Of a DNA stretch of 64,000 bases, positions 37,642 to 48,000 are shown piece by piece. The stretch spans positions 4,873,357 to 4,937,356 of the forward strand of contig NZ_CP036343.1 in the NCBI RefSeq assembly GCF_007746795.1, in the 5' to 3' direction. The position numbers were made by a program, and so were the translations under genes. Each line of letters opens with the position of its first letter. Position 1 is the stretch's first letter. The notes under the pieces were generated by a model, which was not told the DNA's origin, ran no database searches, and worked only from the letters and a program-made list of their open reading frames with translations. Source of the DNA: Gimesia algae. GTDB lineage: Bacteria; Planctomycetota; Planctomycetia; Planctomycetales; Planctomycetaceae.

Positions 37642-37724
37642 GAGGTGGAGACCTCCGCCTCGATGCAAGCTTGCTTTCCTGTCGGGAAAGTTGGATGTTT
37701 CCGTCAGCCCTTTAAGGCCGACCA

Positions 37725-38045
37725 TCAGTTGTAGTAGCCGTTACCTTCCTGCCGTGGTGAACGGTCGCAGACGATATCGTTCTCGCCATCACAGAAGTCA
37801 GCCTGATCATGGAAGCTGCTGCCGTCCGTGCAGGCTTTATGGCCGTGAGCACCCGCAACGTAGTAGCTCTGGTTAATTCGCCCGAAGGCACTCCCGACAT
37901 CTTCCAGCTCCTGGTTGACGCCGTGGGCCACTTCACTCAGCCCGACAATCATGGCCAGCACGGCGATGGTGGAAATCAGGACCAGCTCGGACGAGACAAT
38001 AAAGCCAGCCTCGTCGTTCATTAAACGGATCAGCATAGTTTTCAT
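37725..38045 (-). CDS. Flp-pilin-like small membrane protein, copy 2
   Basis: A 106-residue protein starting at ATG 38045 (CTGGAG nine bases upstream). The N-terminus MKTMLIRLMNDEAGFIVSSE is followed by a hydrophobic helix (LVLISTIAVLAMIVGLSEVA) and an amphipathic helix NQELEDVGSAFGRINQSY. The arrangement short basic leader, D-E-x-G, then Glu at the start of the hydrophobic helix resembles Flp/Tad prepilins, but Glu is at +6 after the Gly rather than +5. The tail is HGHKACTDGSSFHDQADFCDG plus a charged end with a third Cys. It is a paralogue of the next gene upstream, 138 bases away. No Tad secretion gene is seen in the window, so assembly is unproven. Confidence 0.75.
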   Translation of the reverse strand: MKTMLIRLMNDEAGFIVSSELVLISTIAVLAMIVGLSEVAHGVNQELEDVGSAFGRINQSYYVAGAHGHKACTDGSSFHDQADFCDGENDIVCDRSPRQEGNGYYN

Positions 38046-38183
38046 GGTGATGGACTCCAGAAAGAGAATTGGTTCATTTTTGTTTCGGGTATTTCGGAGC
38101 CTGCAGGGGTGGTGAAGCCCTGCAGGCGGTCGTCGTCGGAAAGAAAGCACGTTTCGGGGTTGTTGCAGAGTTCAGCGAAAGGA

Positions 38184-38462
38184 TTACTGCACGTCCCATT
38201 GACCTGAGCAGAAGTCAGGGCAGTCATTGAATCTGCTGCCATCGGTGCAGGCTTTGTGGCCATGTGCGTTGCTCAGTTTGTAAGACTGGTCGATGCTGGC
38301 GAAGGCACTGCCCACATCTTCCAGTTCCTGGTTGACGTTGTTGGCGACTTCAGACAGTCCGACAATCATGGCCAGCACAGCAATGCTGGAAATCAGGACG
38401 AGTTCTGCAGAAACAATGAAGCCGGCTTCGTCGTTGATCAGTTGGTTGATAATGTTTTTCAT
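38184..38462 (-). CDS. Flp-pilin-like small membrane protein, copy 1
   Basis: A 92-residue protein from ATG 38462 (TTTGGAG about ten bases upstream). A longer in-frame reading to 38753 exists but lacks the repeat's conserved start. The N-terminus MKNIINQLINDEAGFIVSAE, helix LVLISSIAVLAMIVGLSEVA and NQELEDVGSAFASIDQSY are nearly identical to copy 2. The tail HGHKACTDGSRFNDCPDFCSG keeps both shared Cys positions and adds one. The two genes are also alike in DNA around the start, so they arose by tandem duplication. It is likely exported through its hydrophobic helix, perhaps as a thin fibre subunit or an inner-membrane minor protein. Confidence 0.75.
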   Translation of the reverse strand: MKNIINQLINDEAGFIVSAELVLISSIAVLAMIVGLSEVANNVNQELEDVGSAFASIDQSYKLSNAHGHKACTDGSRFNDCPDFCSGQWDVQ

Positions 38463-39046
38463 CGTGGTGGTCTCCAAAGTTGTTATGAAAGTTTTGCATC
38501 GAGTTGTTTGCGTTTCAAAGTTGATAAAGGGATGTAAAGCAAGCTGAATACCAAAGGGGCCAAACCGTAAATTTTTTTTTACAAACTGTTCAGAACCGGA
38601 ATCGTAAGTGGTTACTGTAAAGGGAGATAAAAAAAGCAATCCAGGCAGAGTTTTTCTGGCATCACCCTGAAATGGAACGCAGCCGCTTGAGGTAAAAAAA
38701 CAACACACCTCAAGCCCCCGACCGCAGTTTACACGTAACCCGTTAATTGACATTCAGTTAACGCCAGGGATGCCTCAAAGCAACACGTGGGGAATCGGCA
38801 ACGTGGGTACCAACGGTCAGCATTGAGCGGCGAAGTGAGTCCGTATATTTCATTCAATTGTCAGAGTCTGATTGAATGAACTGTGGAGAGTGTCGTTTCA
38901 CCGCAAAAAATCAAAAAAGTGTCTGATATCCACGATTTACTTCCGCTCGTACTCTTGACCTCAGCGGATAACAAGACATAATCTGAGGCACAGGAAGCAC
39001 GTACCGCTACTGATGGTGACAACTTCACCAAGGTACAGGCTGACTC
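38463..39046. other. 584-bp spacer upstream of the pilin-like genes
   Basis: No coding frame is convincing. It holds GCTTGAGGT (38685-38693) with its perfect complement ACCTCAAGC (38707-38715), a 9-bp dyad about 225 bases upstream of the pilin-like start. The right end carries the promoter of the tRNA. A run of A at about 38572-38580 lies within the presumed leader of the pilin-like gene. Confidence 0.5.
38955..38982 (+). promoter_or_regulatory. Promoter of tRNA-Gly
   Basis: TTGACC (38955-38960), a 16-base spacer, then CATAAT (38977-38982). Each box matches the sigma-70 consensus at five of six positions. The predicted transcript starts near 38990, leaving a leader of about 57 bases before the tRNA. 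Confidence 0.5.
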
Positions 39047-39118
39047 GCGGGTGTAGCTCAGTGGTAGAGCACCACGTTGCCAACGTGGCTGTCGAGGGTT
39101 CAAATCCCTTCACCCGCT
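39047..39118 (+). tRNA. tRNA-Gly (anticodon GCC)
   Basis: A complete cloverleaf: acceptor stem GCGGGTG / CACCCGC; D arm GCTC AGTGGTA GAGC; anticodon stem CCACG / CGTGG around the loop TTGCCAA with anticodon GCC; T arm AGGG-TTCAAAT-CCCT. No CCA is encoded. A T run at 39120-39126 follows directly. Decodes GGC and GGU glycine codons. Confidence 0.97.
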
Positions 39119-39155
39119 CTTTTTTTCGCATGCAGAATCTCAGGGACAGAAACCG

Positions 39156-39186
39156 AGCCCCCATCTTATTTGAATGCGGGGCTTTT
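39156..39186 (+). terminator. Possible weak terminator after tRNA-Gly
   Basis: AGCCCC (39156-39161) pairs with GGGGCT (39178-39183) across a 16-base loop and is followed by TTTT. The stem is short and the loop long, so this may only be a backup to the T tract next to the tRNA. Confidence 0.35.
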
Positions 39187-39201
39187 AATACTTTAAGTAT
39201 T
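39187..39201. promoter_or_regulatory. 15-bp palindrome upstream of trigger factor
   Basis: AATACTT-T-AAGTATT is a perfect 7-1-7 dyad about 115 bases before the tig start. It could be an operator or part of the tig promoter region. Chance occurrence in A+T-rich spacer DNA cannot be excluded. Confidence 0.35.
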
Positions 39202-39315
39202 ATCACCCAATATGCAACGTCGCAGCTGGCTGCTGCCACTCTCAGATTGAGTGCCGATTTTAGGTAATGCCCCATTGCTGTTTCCAACACATAAGTAAAA
39301 GAAAAGGATTGGACC

Positions 39316-40776
39316 GTGTCTGACGAACTCGCAACAACAGAAGAAACCGTCTCAGCGGATGGCGAGTACAAGATGTCCGTGACCGCCAAAATCGATGAGG
39401 TTGGTCCCTGTAAGAAACATGTAACCGTAACGGTTCCCCGCAATGATATTGAGCATTTTTACTCTGAGTCTGTCTCTGAGTTAGGTGGTCAGGCGACGGT
39501 CCCCGGTTTCCGTGTAGGCCATGTGCCCACCAAGCTGATTGAAAAACGCTTTCGTCAGGAACTTTCTGACCAGGTTAAGCAACGCGTCTTAATGGAAAGC
39601 CTGGAACTGATCGCGGAAGATAACGATCTTGATCCGATCAATGAGCCTACAATTGATATTGAGAGTCTGGAAATCCCTGAAGATGGCGAATTTACATTCG
39701 AATTCGAAGTGGAAGTTCGCCCCAATTTCAAACTTCCGGAATACAAGGGTCTGAAACTGGAACGTCCTGCACGTGAGATCGCTGATAAAGACGTTGACGA
39801 ATACCTGACTCGCTTTCTGGGCCAATACGGCGAAATGGAAGAGCGCAAAGGTGCCGCAGAAAAAGAAGACTACCTCGAACTATCCATCAAATTTGAACAC
39901 GATGGCAAGTACCTCAGCGAAATCGCCGAACTGGTTGTTCCACTGCGTCCTGTATTACGTCTGCAAGATGCCGAAATCACTAACTTTGGTGAGCTGATGG
40001 CAGACGTCAAGACCGGCGACACCCGCGAAACGGAAGTGGAAGTTTCCGGCGAAGCAGATCAGATCGAGATGCGAGGCGAAAAAGTCAAAGCCCTGTTTAC
40101 CGTTAAGAGTGTTAAGTACATTCAGACTCCGGAAATCAACGAAGAATTACTGGAACGGATTGGTGCCAACTCCGAAGAAGAGCTGCGGGAAGAAGTCAAG
40201 AATATTCTTGAACGCCAGCTGACTTACGAACAACGTCAGTCAACCCGTTCTCAGGTTCTGGACAAGATCACAGAATCTGCCGACTGGGATCTGCCGGAAA
40301 CCCTCGTTGCCAAGCAGGTTGAAAACGCACTGCGTCGTGAAATCCTGGAAATGCAGCAGGCTGGATTTTCCCGCCAGGACATCCAGGCTCGCGAAAATGA
40401 ATTGCGACAGAAAGCCATTTCTTCAACCCGTCAGGCTCTGAAAGAACATTTTGTACTCGACAAAATTGCGACCACAGAAAACCTGGAAGTACAGCCTTCT
40501 GAAATTGACATGGAAATTTACTACATGGCAATGCAGCAGGGTGAGAGCCCACGTCGGATTCGGGCCCGCATGGTCAAATCCGGTATGATCGAAAATCTGG
40601 AAGCACAGCTGCGTGAGCGTAAAGCCGTCGATGTCATTCTGGAAAAAGCAGAATACACCGACACCGAAATGAAACCACAGGAAGAAAATAAGATCTCCGC
40701 TGTGGCACGTGCGGTCTGCCCGAGCTTTGCCGGATCTGCTGCAGAAGAAGAAACTGAAGAAGCAGACGAAGAATAA
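39316..40776 (+). CDS. tig: Trigger factor (ribosome-associated chaperone)
   Basis: A 486-residue protein from GTG 39316, with AAAAGGA seven bases upstream. The ribosome-binding domain comes first (VTVPRNDIEHFYSESVSEL, then the loop VPGFRVGHVPTKLIEKRF, matching the family's GFRxGxxP signature). The PPIase-like domain in the middle is diverged (YLELSIKFEHDGKYL), and a long helical C-terminal chaperone domain follows (e.g. RRIRARMVKSGMIENLEAQL). The end is a Glu-rich tail. Trigger factor binds L23 at the ribosome exit and shields nascent chains. In many bacteria clpP and clpX follow; here the next gene is an unrelated SGNH-like protein after a strong terminator. Confidence 0.94.
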   Translation: MSDELATTEETVSADGEYKMSVTAKIDEVGPCKKHVTVTVPRNDIEHFYSESVSELGGQATVPGFRVGHVPTKLIEKRFRQELSDQVKQRVLMESLELIAEDNDLDPINEPTIDIESLEIPEDGEFTFEFEVEVRPNFKLPEYKGLKLERPAREIADKDVDEYLTRFLGQYGEMEERKGAAEKEDYLELSIKFEHDGKYLSEIAELVVPLRPVLRLQDAEITNFGELMADVKTGDTRETEVEVSGEADQIEMRGEKVKALFTVKSVKYIQTPEINEELLERIGANSEEELREEVKNILERQLTYEQRQSTRSQVLDKITESADWDLPETLVAKQVENALRREILEMQQAGFSRQDIQARENELRQKAISSTRQALKEHFVLDKIATTENLEVQPSEIDMEIYYMAMQQGESPRRIRARMVKSGMIENLEAQLRERKAVDVILEKAEYTDTEMKPQEENKISAVARAVCPSFAGSAAEEETEEADEE

Positions 40777-40812
40777 TTTCTTCGCCAGTTTTCTAAAAAT
40801 TGATTTTATCGA

Positions 40813-40846
40813 AGCGACACTGTTAACTCAGTGTCGCTTTTTTTTA
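40813..40846 (+). terminator. Intrinsic terminator of tig
   Basis: A 10-bp perfect stem AGCGACACTG / CAGTGTCGCT (40813-40822 and 40829-40838) with loop TTAACT and a run of T after it, 37 bases past the stop codon. Confidence 0.92.
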
Positions 40847-40973
40847 TTGCTCCTGAATCTGCCTCGGTTTCTGCTCCATGAATCTGGTTGAGCCCCCAAT
40901 TAAAGCAATCAGCCTATCCGAACGAACAGAATGTATTAAAATGACTATCTGACCTTGGAAATACAGATTTATT

Positions 40974-41807
40974 ATGCATCACAGGTATCAACCGGAAATG
41001 CCCCTTTCTGAATTATGTGAGTCTACCCACACCAGCCCCCCCCTCATTTTACTTGGGGCAAGTAATCTGACTCGCGATTTCCCGCTCATCCTGCGACTGC
41101 TGCAATCTTCAATGCCTTCCCCACTGGATATCTACACGGCGATGGGACATGGGCGATCATATGGAAACTGGAGTCGTGTTCTTTACCGTGCTTTACCCGG
41201 TATCGCCCGCTGTGAACTCTGGGACGCATTCCCGCCCGCACTCACCGGCAATACCACTCCTCGGGCATTATTAACTGACATTGGCAACGATCTGATTTAC
41301 GGCCAATCTACTGAAACAATTCTGGGTTGGGTTGAACAGAGTATTCAACGGCTAAAGCAACATCAGGCACAGATCACAATCACCCTGTTGCCGGAAGCGA
41401 GTCTCGCGCGGCTGTCCACCTGGCGTTTCGAACTGACGCGGCGTTTGTTTTTCCCCAACAATCCTGCATCACTAAGTGATCTGACAGGTAAAGTCCGAGA
41501 TTTGAACCAGAGTCTGTTGGCACTTGCAGACCAGGACCAGATCTCAGTCGTAGCAGCCCCACTGGAATGGTATGGATTCGATCCGATCCATTATCGCTAT
41601 TCTCAGCGAGTCAGTCTCTGGAAAACCATTCTCTCCCATTGGGATCTGCCTGAATTGAGTAGGATGACCGCCCATAACCACTGGCTCGACTCATTCTATG
41701 CGATTTCACAGTTAACCCCCTCTACCAGCCGACACTGGGGAAAACTGCGTCACAACCCCCAACCAGTTCGCATTTTGAATGAGGGGACACGGATTTCTGT
41801 TTTTTAA
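40974..41807 (+). CDS. SGNH-hydrolase-like protein of unknown function
   Basis: A 277-residue soluble protein. Three stretches fall in the order of SGNH-family blocks: ILLGASNLTRDF (residues 24-35; block I normally GDS), LLTDIGNDLIYG (near residue 100; G-x-N-D of block III) and WYGFDPIHYRYS (near residue 200; D-x-x-H of block V). If the alignment is right the catalytic Ser, Asn, Asp and His are present, although the Asp of GDS is Ala. No signal peptide. It could be an esterase or acyl transferase, but no substrate is evident. It is preceded by the tig terminator and has its own start at ATG 40974; a second ATG lies at residue 9. Confidence 0.6.
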   Translation: MHHRYQPEMPLSELCESTHTSPPLILLGASNLTRDFPLILRLLQSSMPSPLDIYTAMGHGRSYGNWSRVLYRALPGIARCELWDAFPPALTGNTTPRALLTDIGNDLIYGQSTETILGWVEQSIQRLKQHQAQITITLLPEASLARLSTWRFELTRRLFFPNNPASLSDLTGKVRDLNQSLLALADQDQISVVAAPLEWYGFDPIHYRYSQRVSLWKTILSHWDLPELSRMTAHNHWLDSFYAISQLTPSTSRHWGKLRHNPQPVRILNEGTRISVF

Positions 41808-42051
41808 TGCACGATTGTGAGCAACCACTCCTGCCAGCGATATTAATCCATAGTTTCAGCAGAATGAATTGATATTCGAAAGCAGTCTGGAATGACCTAA
41901 TCTGTTTTCACTCTGGTAGTTAGTAAAACAAAGTTGATAATTTTCAGACAAAAACAGAGATAGAAAGTGATATATTGGAAATACTGACGCCTGTTTAAAT
42001 ATGTATCGCTTCGATTATTCCTGACGCTCATCAACTTTAGAAAGCAGCAGT

Positions 42052-45000
42052 ATGGCTGGTATCGCCTACATTGGCATCTTTATCGGTTTGATGATCGTCC
42101 TGCTAATCATCACCATAGTAGGGCATGGTATCTGGGTCTTTGTCGCCACACTCATCAGAGCCTCTTCAGTCCTTAATTCTATAAGTGATGAAGCCAGGAT
42201 AACACCATCTACAGAAAGCCCTCTCGAAAATACATTCAATCAAGACCGACAGATTGCACAACGTTATCTGCGACGCCTGTATTACGAAGGGAAAATACCC
42301 GAGCAGGAATTTCAGAAATTACTCCAATACACGACCGAAGAATTCATTTCCCCGCCCCCACTTCAGCCAGTCGAAGCACCTCAACAGACTGATTCCGTAT
42401 CCAAAACCAAGACCGAAGCCCCTGCTCCCGCTCCTGTTGAACCAGACACCACACCTGCAGAAATCTCTGATTTCCTGGATGAGAGTGATTTTCTGGAAGA
42501 ATCAACCATCCAGTCCCGACCGGAAAAATTCACTGCCCCGACAGCGGAGTCGCATCAGCCTAGTGGTATTTCTGAACCGCCGACAGAAAAAAGAGCCATT
42601 GGTTCTCTGTTGAACGCGTTCATGGAAGACAAAAACATTCGCTGGGGAGAACTGGTCAGTGGTCTGCTGATAGTAGGTAGTGCCATCGGTCTGGTCGTCA
42701 GCCTGTGGTCGACACTTAAAAATCAGATTCCCTATCTGCCGGCGTTACTCTTCCTGCTGGCAACGGCTGCCATTCATGGCGCAGGCCTGTATACATTCAA
42801 ACGCTGGAAACTGGAATCAACGAGTCGCGGCCTGTTGTTAATAACCGTACTGCTCGTTCCGCTCAACTTTCTGGCCGGGATTCGCCTCTCGGATCATCGA
42901 CCGGCAACAGACCCGCTTTTTATTCTGGCAATTGGTATCGGCTTTGCCGCGTTCGGCTGGATGGTCAGTTCCGCCAGTCGCATCCTCGTCAGTTTTGGTC
43001 GACTGCCTTTACTGGCGATGGTACTGGGAACATCGGCAGGACAGTTGATTATTTCGCGCGTTGCTTCCAGCAATCCTTCATTTCTGCAGACTAATCTACT
43101 AGCGCTCCTGCCTGCAGGATGTTTTATTATCGGCATGGCCCTGATCCTCAAGCAGACGTTGAAGTGGGAGGAGGTTACAGATTCCCGAGCTAGAGAACTG
43201 GTCACACTCGGAGGTCTGGCTGTGTTCGCCGTACTGGCCCCCTGCTGGCTGCTGGTCTGGAATACGACGAACCGCCTCGAAACGTTTTCCTGCCTGACCC
43301 CGCTGTTCAGCCTGATGGAAATTCTGCTGCTGGGCCTGGGTCTGGTCCTGCATCATAGAAAAAATGGAGACGAGACTCCCCACTGGGCGTTGACCGGCTC
43401 TTCAATCGCCATCCTTGCTGGTTTGATGATCCTGATCAATTTTGCGATCTCCTGGCCACGAGTTGACATCCTGATTGTACTGGGTATCGTCAATTGCATC
43501 AGCCTGTCGATTCTGGCCATTCAGGCTCGCTTCGCGCTCTGCCACATCCCTGCCTTGATTTCCGCAGCCATTGCCGGTCTGCTGGGTTTTCATCTTCTCA
43601 CTGGCACCATCGCCTGGGAGGGAACCACACAGTCTGCATTGATCGAATCGCTACTACTGGGACGCAGCTCCATTGTATTTGCCGTCTTTACCATTCTGAC
43701 GACTTCAGGAGCGTTATTTCTGAGACAAACGGGAAAACAGGAAGATGCCCGTTACTTCCTGTACACAGCGGGCTGTTTTTCAATCCTCTCGACAGTAATC
43801 GCGGCCTACGCCGGATTTGTTACGCAGACCGATTTAAACTGGACCACGCTCGCGTTACTGATGAATACGATTTTCTGCCTGCTGGCCAACTGGTACGTTA
43901 GAAAAATGTCTCTCTCCGGAATTGCTTCTTTCCTCGGCTTCCTGACTTTGCAGCATGCACTCTGTCTCAACAGCACTATTCGAGACGGACTTTCCCACAT
44001 TAAACTTTTGCCTGATGGCCCCTTTGTCTGGGGCTGTTTCATCCATGCTACGACAGGCCTGCTGTTTCTGATGGGACTGCATTTCTGGTGTCGGAGCAGA
44101 AACCCCACTCAACCCGCCTGGTCTCTGATTCCAGTGAAGTCAAATCACTTTACCAGACCGATGATTGTGGGATCAGTATGTACATCGCTGCTCATGATAC
44201 CTTACGTACTGCTACAGAACCTGTCTGCTGAAATGCACGCCTTTTATTCGTTCTGGCTGATGCTCATCTGGATTTCAGTAGCACTGATTCTAAAATCCGA
44301 TCGCTGGTTTCTGTGTTCGCAGTTCGCAGGAACAGCCGGCAGTCTGTATTCTGCAACAGCCATCGGTATGCGATACCGCCTCTGGGAAGGCGATGGTTTT
44401 GAGCATCCCCGTTACTGGCTGATTCACATCCTGGCCGTCGTGATCTGGATTCTGGTGGGATCAGCGATCCATTCGAAAAAGTATTCCCGCAATATGCTGG
44501 GAGCACTCTCACGCAGCGCTCGTTTGAACTTGCAGCCGACATTGCTGGCTGGATCAATCATCGCTACGGGCTTCGTTCTTTGCGGCGCCCTGTTCCCGGC
44601 AATGCTAACTCAGTTGAAGGATTCCTACGCGATTTCAGCGATACATCGTCTTGCCATTCCTTTTCTGGCAGCATTCTTCATATACATCATGGTATTAATC
44701 GGTGTTGTCCTGGCCAGACCAAAACCGCAGCGACTGTACACGCTGCCCGGTTTAATGATGGCACTGCTACTACTGATCATTGTATCCAACATAAACGGCT
44801 TCGATCAGTATCTGCCACTCTTCAGCTTTCAGCTTAAATTTGCCTCCGAAGCCTTCAGTTACTGGAGCTGGATCTGCCTCGGTTTGCTGATCGTGGCCTG
44901 CCTGCCTTACCTTAACAGTCGCTTCCAGTCAGGGACGGCGCTGGGGGTCCTGTTTATCACCTACCTGATTCCTTTCTTGATCGCCGGATATTTTATTGAA

Positions 45001-48000
45001 CAAAATCGTGCGGCGGATGTTTTGCGGTGGGGCTTAAGTCTGTATTCGCTCGCACTGATGCTGCTGATCATCAATTCGGAATCACTTCTGAATTATCTCA
45101 GAGCGAAGGAAATTCAATTACGATATTTGCCTCGACTGCTGGCCGACAAACCGACCTGGCGTAACCTGAGCATCCTGGGTGCCTGCCTGCCACTATTGGT
45201 ACTCACAACCTTTCAGATTTTTGGCTACTGGCTGGAATTCTCCCGAGATCCGCATAGCGTTGCTTTCTCAGAGCGAATCATTCCCATGCTGGGATTCTGC
45301 ATGCCCCTGGTGCTCTTGCTGGTTGCCATGATCTGCTATGCGATTCATTTTCGATCAGCTGGCTGGATGCAGATAGGTTCTCATCTCCTGGCGCTGGTTG
45401 TGATCACGGGAACCATCATGAGCTTCTCCGAATCGCTGACCGCATTCGAATCTGCTGCCTGGCTTCGAACATCGATCTTAACAGGTCTCGCGTTTTCATT
45501 GTATGGTCTCTGCTGGTTGAAACTGGAACCAAAAATCAACGCGGAATTTAAAGCGCATCAAGCACTGTCACCTGTTAACTGGCCTCTGATTCGCATACAT
45601 GCTATCACCATGCTGTGCCTGATTGTCGGGCCTTATCTGCTCCCATTCCTGATGAACCTGGCAAACCCTCAACCAGAATGGGAAATTTACTTTCCGCAGA
45701 TTCCGCGAACCGTTATTCTGTCGCTCAGCCTGGCAACCGGGTTCCTCTGGTGGTTTTCGCGACGCTATGCCAGCAGTCTGTTTACTAACGGCATGACTTT
45801 CCTCAGTTTTGCTTTGATTGGATTTGTCACAATTCTACTCCGACAGCACTCTGACACGCCTGCCTGGAGAATCAATTTTCTGATGGAAGCGGGGCTGATC
45901 CTGGTGGGAAGCTTCCACACTCTCTGCTTCCTGTTGAAACATCGGTTGATCAACCAGACCTCTGATTCACAGTCCAGCGCCAGTCGTCATTTCTACTGGA
46001 GTCAGATCCTGGTCGTGACACTGTTTCTGTTCGCGTTTCGGGGCGCCTGGACCGATGCGCTGAGACCGCTGCCTGCCATCACCATTGCCGGCTGTGGAAC
46101 GCTGGTTTATTTCCTGCTGGGAATCTGTCTTCGCAAAGATTTCTTGAAATATACATCGCTGACAACCGCTTTAATGGGAACATTATTTTTCGTAACTGCT
46201 AACTGGAACATCCAGAGCAGTTCTGTCTCTGCGCAACAGGTCTTCGATCTAATCAAATGGCTGACGACGACTGCTGCTATCATTGCTGGTTGCTGGTTAT
46301 CGATTGACCTTTATCTTCTGAAAAGTTCTGACTCCGAGAGCAAACCTGTCGAACACCCTGCCCTGCAACAGATCATTTCGCGAATTCTGACCTGCGTGAT
46401 TCTGTTCTATACACTGCTGGTCGCAGTTACGAGAACATTACTCTCGCAGACAGACATCCCCCTGATTCGCGATACTGCAGGCTGGACGACATTACTGGCA
46501 GTGACGCTGCTGTTGATCGGTTTGCTCTGGGACCCGAAAAGCCGGTATGCTTTGCAGGGGTTATTTATCATTGGAATCTGTTATATCGGCACGTTTCTCA
46601 GTACTGCAACAGAACTACGTCTGCTGGCGCAACACTCGGGGCTGGCTGTTTCCTGTTATGCCTGTTTGATCGGAGTTCTGTGGAGGTTGCGCGGCGTATG
46701 GATGCAACTCACACACAACCTCAGAATGCCAGAGCAGCTTCAGCAGTCCTGGCGTTGGTTACCTTCCGCAATCACTGTACTATCTGTATATGCCATTCTG
46801 TCTCTTCTCCACAGTGTTCTTCGCTTTGAAGAAGTGAGTCTGCGATGGTGGTCTGTTGTGGGAACACTGATCACAGGCTTTGCTTTTTACGCTTTCAGTG
46901 ACCACAATGAGTTTTCCCTGAAGTTTAAAAAGCGAACACTGTTGGCAACAGGGATCGGCTTTATCTATGCTGGTTGGGCATTGCTTCCAGTAAAAGATAA
47001 CTTTTACTGGATCAACCATCTGATTAGACTGCTGGAAGTGGTCGCCATTTTGAGTCTGCTCCTGACAGTGATCCAGGTCCAATGGAAATCTCTCACAGCC
47101 GACTGGTCGGAAGCCGTACGAACCAATTCACGCACTTTTTTAACTGCAGCCGGATTCACACTTTTCTCCATTCTGATCACAGAAGTGAGATTTCATTACT
47201 ATGGAATTTCCCTGCAACTCACCCCAGCCAGAATCGGAGTTGTTTCACTGACGCTGGTTGCTTTGTCCGCGGCTCTTGTTTTAATGGCAGCGATTCCCAA
47301 ATACGACCCGTTTCAATTAACTCTGAAGCGACGGATGTGGTATGTGTATGCTGCAGAAATCGTATTGGCACTGCTGTTCCTGCATATTTATCTTACCATG
47401 CCCGAACTGTTCCGTGGTTACCTGCTCCCTTACTGGCCTTACATCGTCATTGCTATCGCATTCGCAGGTGCAGGAGTGGGAGAATTTTTCGATCGCATCG
47501 GATTGAATGTGCTCTCTGAACCGCTGCAGCGAACGGGCACATTTCTTCCCTTACTACCGGCACTCAGTTTCTGGATCCATGCCGTTGCTCATGAGCAGTC
47601 ACCAATCGCGGGCGACTATTCGATGATCCTGCTGTTGATTGGAATCGTGTATGTCACAATGAGCTTATGGCGAAAGTCGTTTATTTATACCACGCTGGCA
47701 GCGCTTGCCGGCAATGGAGCCTTATGGGCTTTCTGGATGGAACAGGGGCAGGTCTTTTCTCATCACCCTCAACTCTGGCTGATTCCTCCTGCCCTCTCTG
47801 TATTAATTGCCACGCATCTGAATCGGGACAAATTGAATACAACGCAATTGACTGCCATCCGCTATTTTGCCACGATGTCCATCTATATCAGTTCAACCGG
47901 AGACATGTTCATCGCGGGTGTTGCCAACAGTCTGTGGCCTCCCGTGATACTCTGCAGTCTGTCTGTGCTCGGCGTATTCGCCGGAATGATGTTCCGGGTA

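Noticed and set aside
38861..39103. Minus-strand frame covering the tRNA-Gly and its upstream region
   Set aside because: The tRNA on the plus strand is unambiguous and the translated sequence is not protein-like.
38760..39118. tRNA-Gly as an integration site, with CAACGTGG-like repeats upstream suggesting an att duplicate
   Set aside because: The repeats are short and imperfect, and no integrase or foreign genes flank the tRNA.
43494..43901. Internal plus-strand open frame inside the giant membrane protein
   Set aside because: Overlaps an uninterrupted 2052-codon frame in another phase, with no start signal. The same holds for several other frames within this gene.
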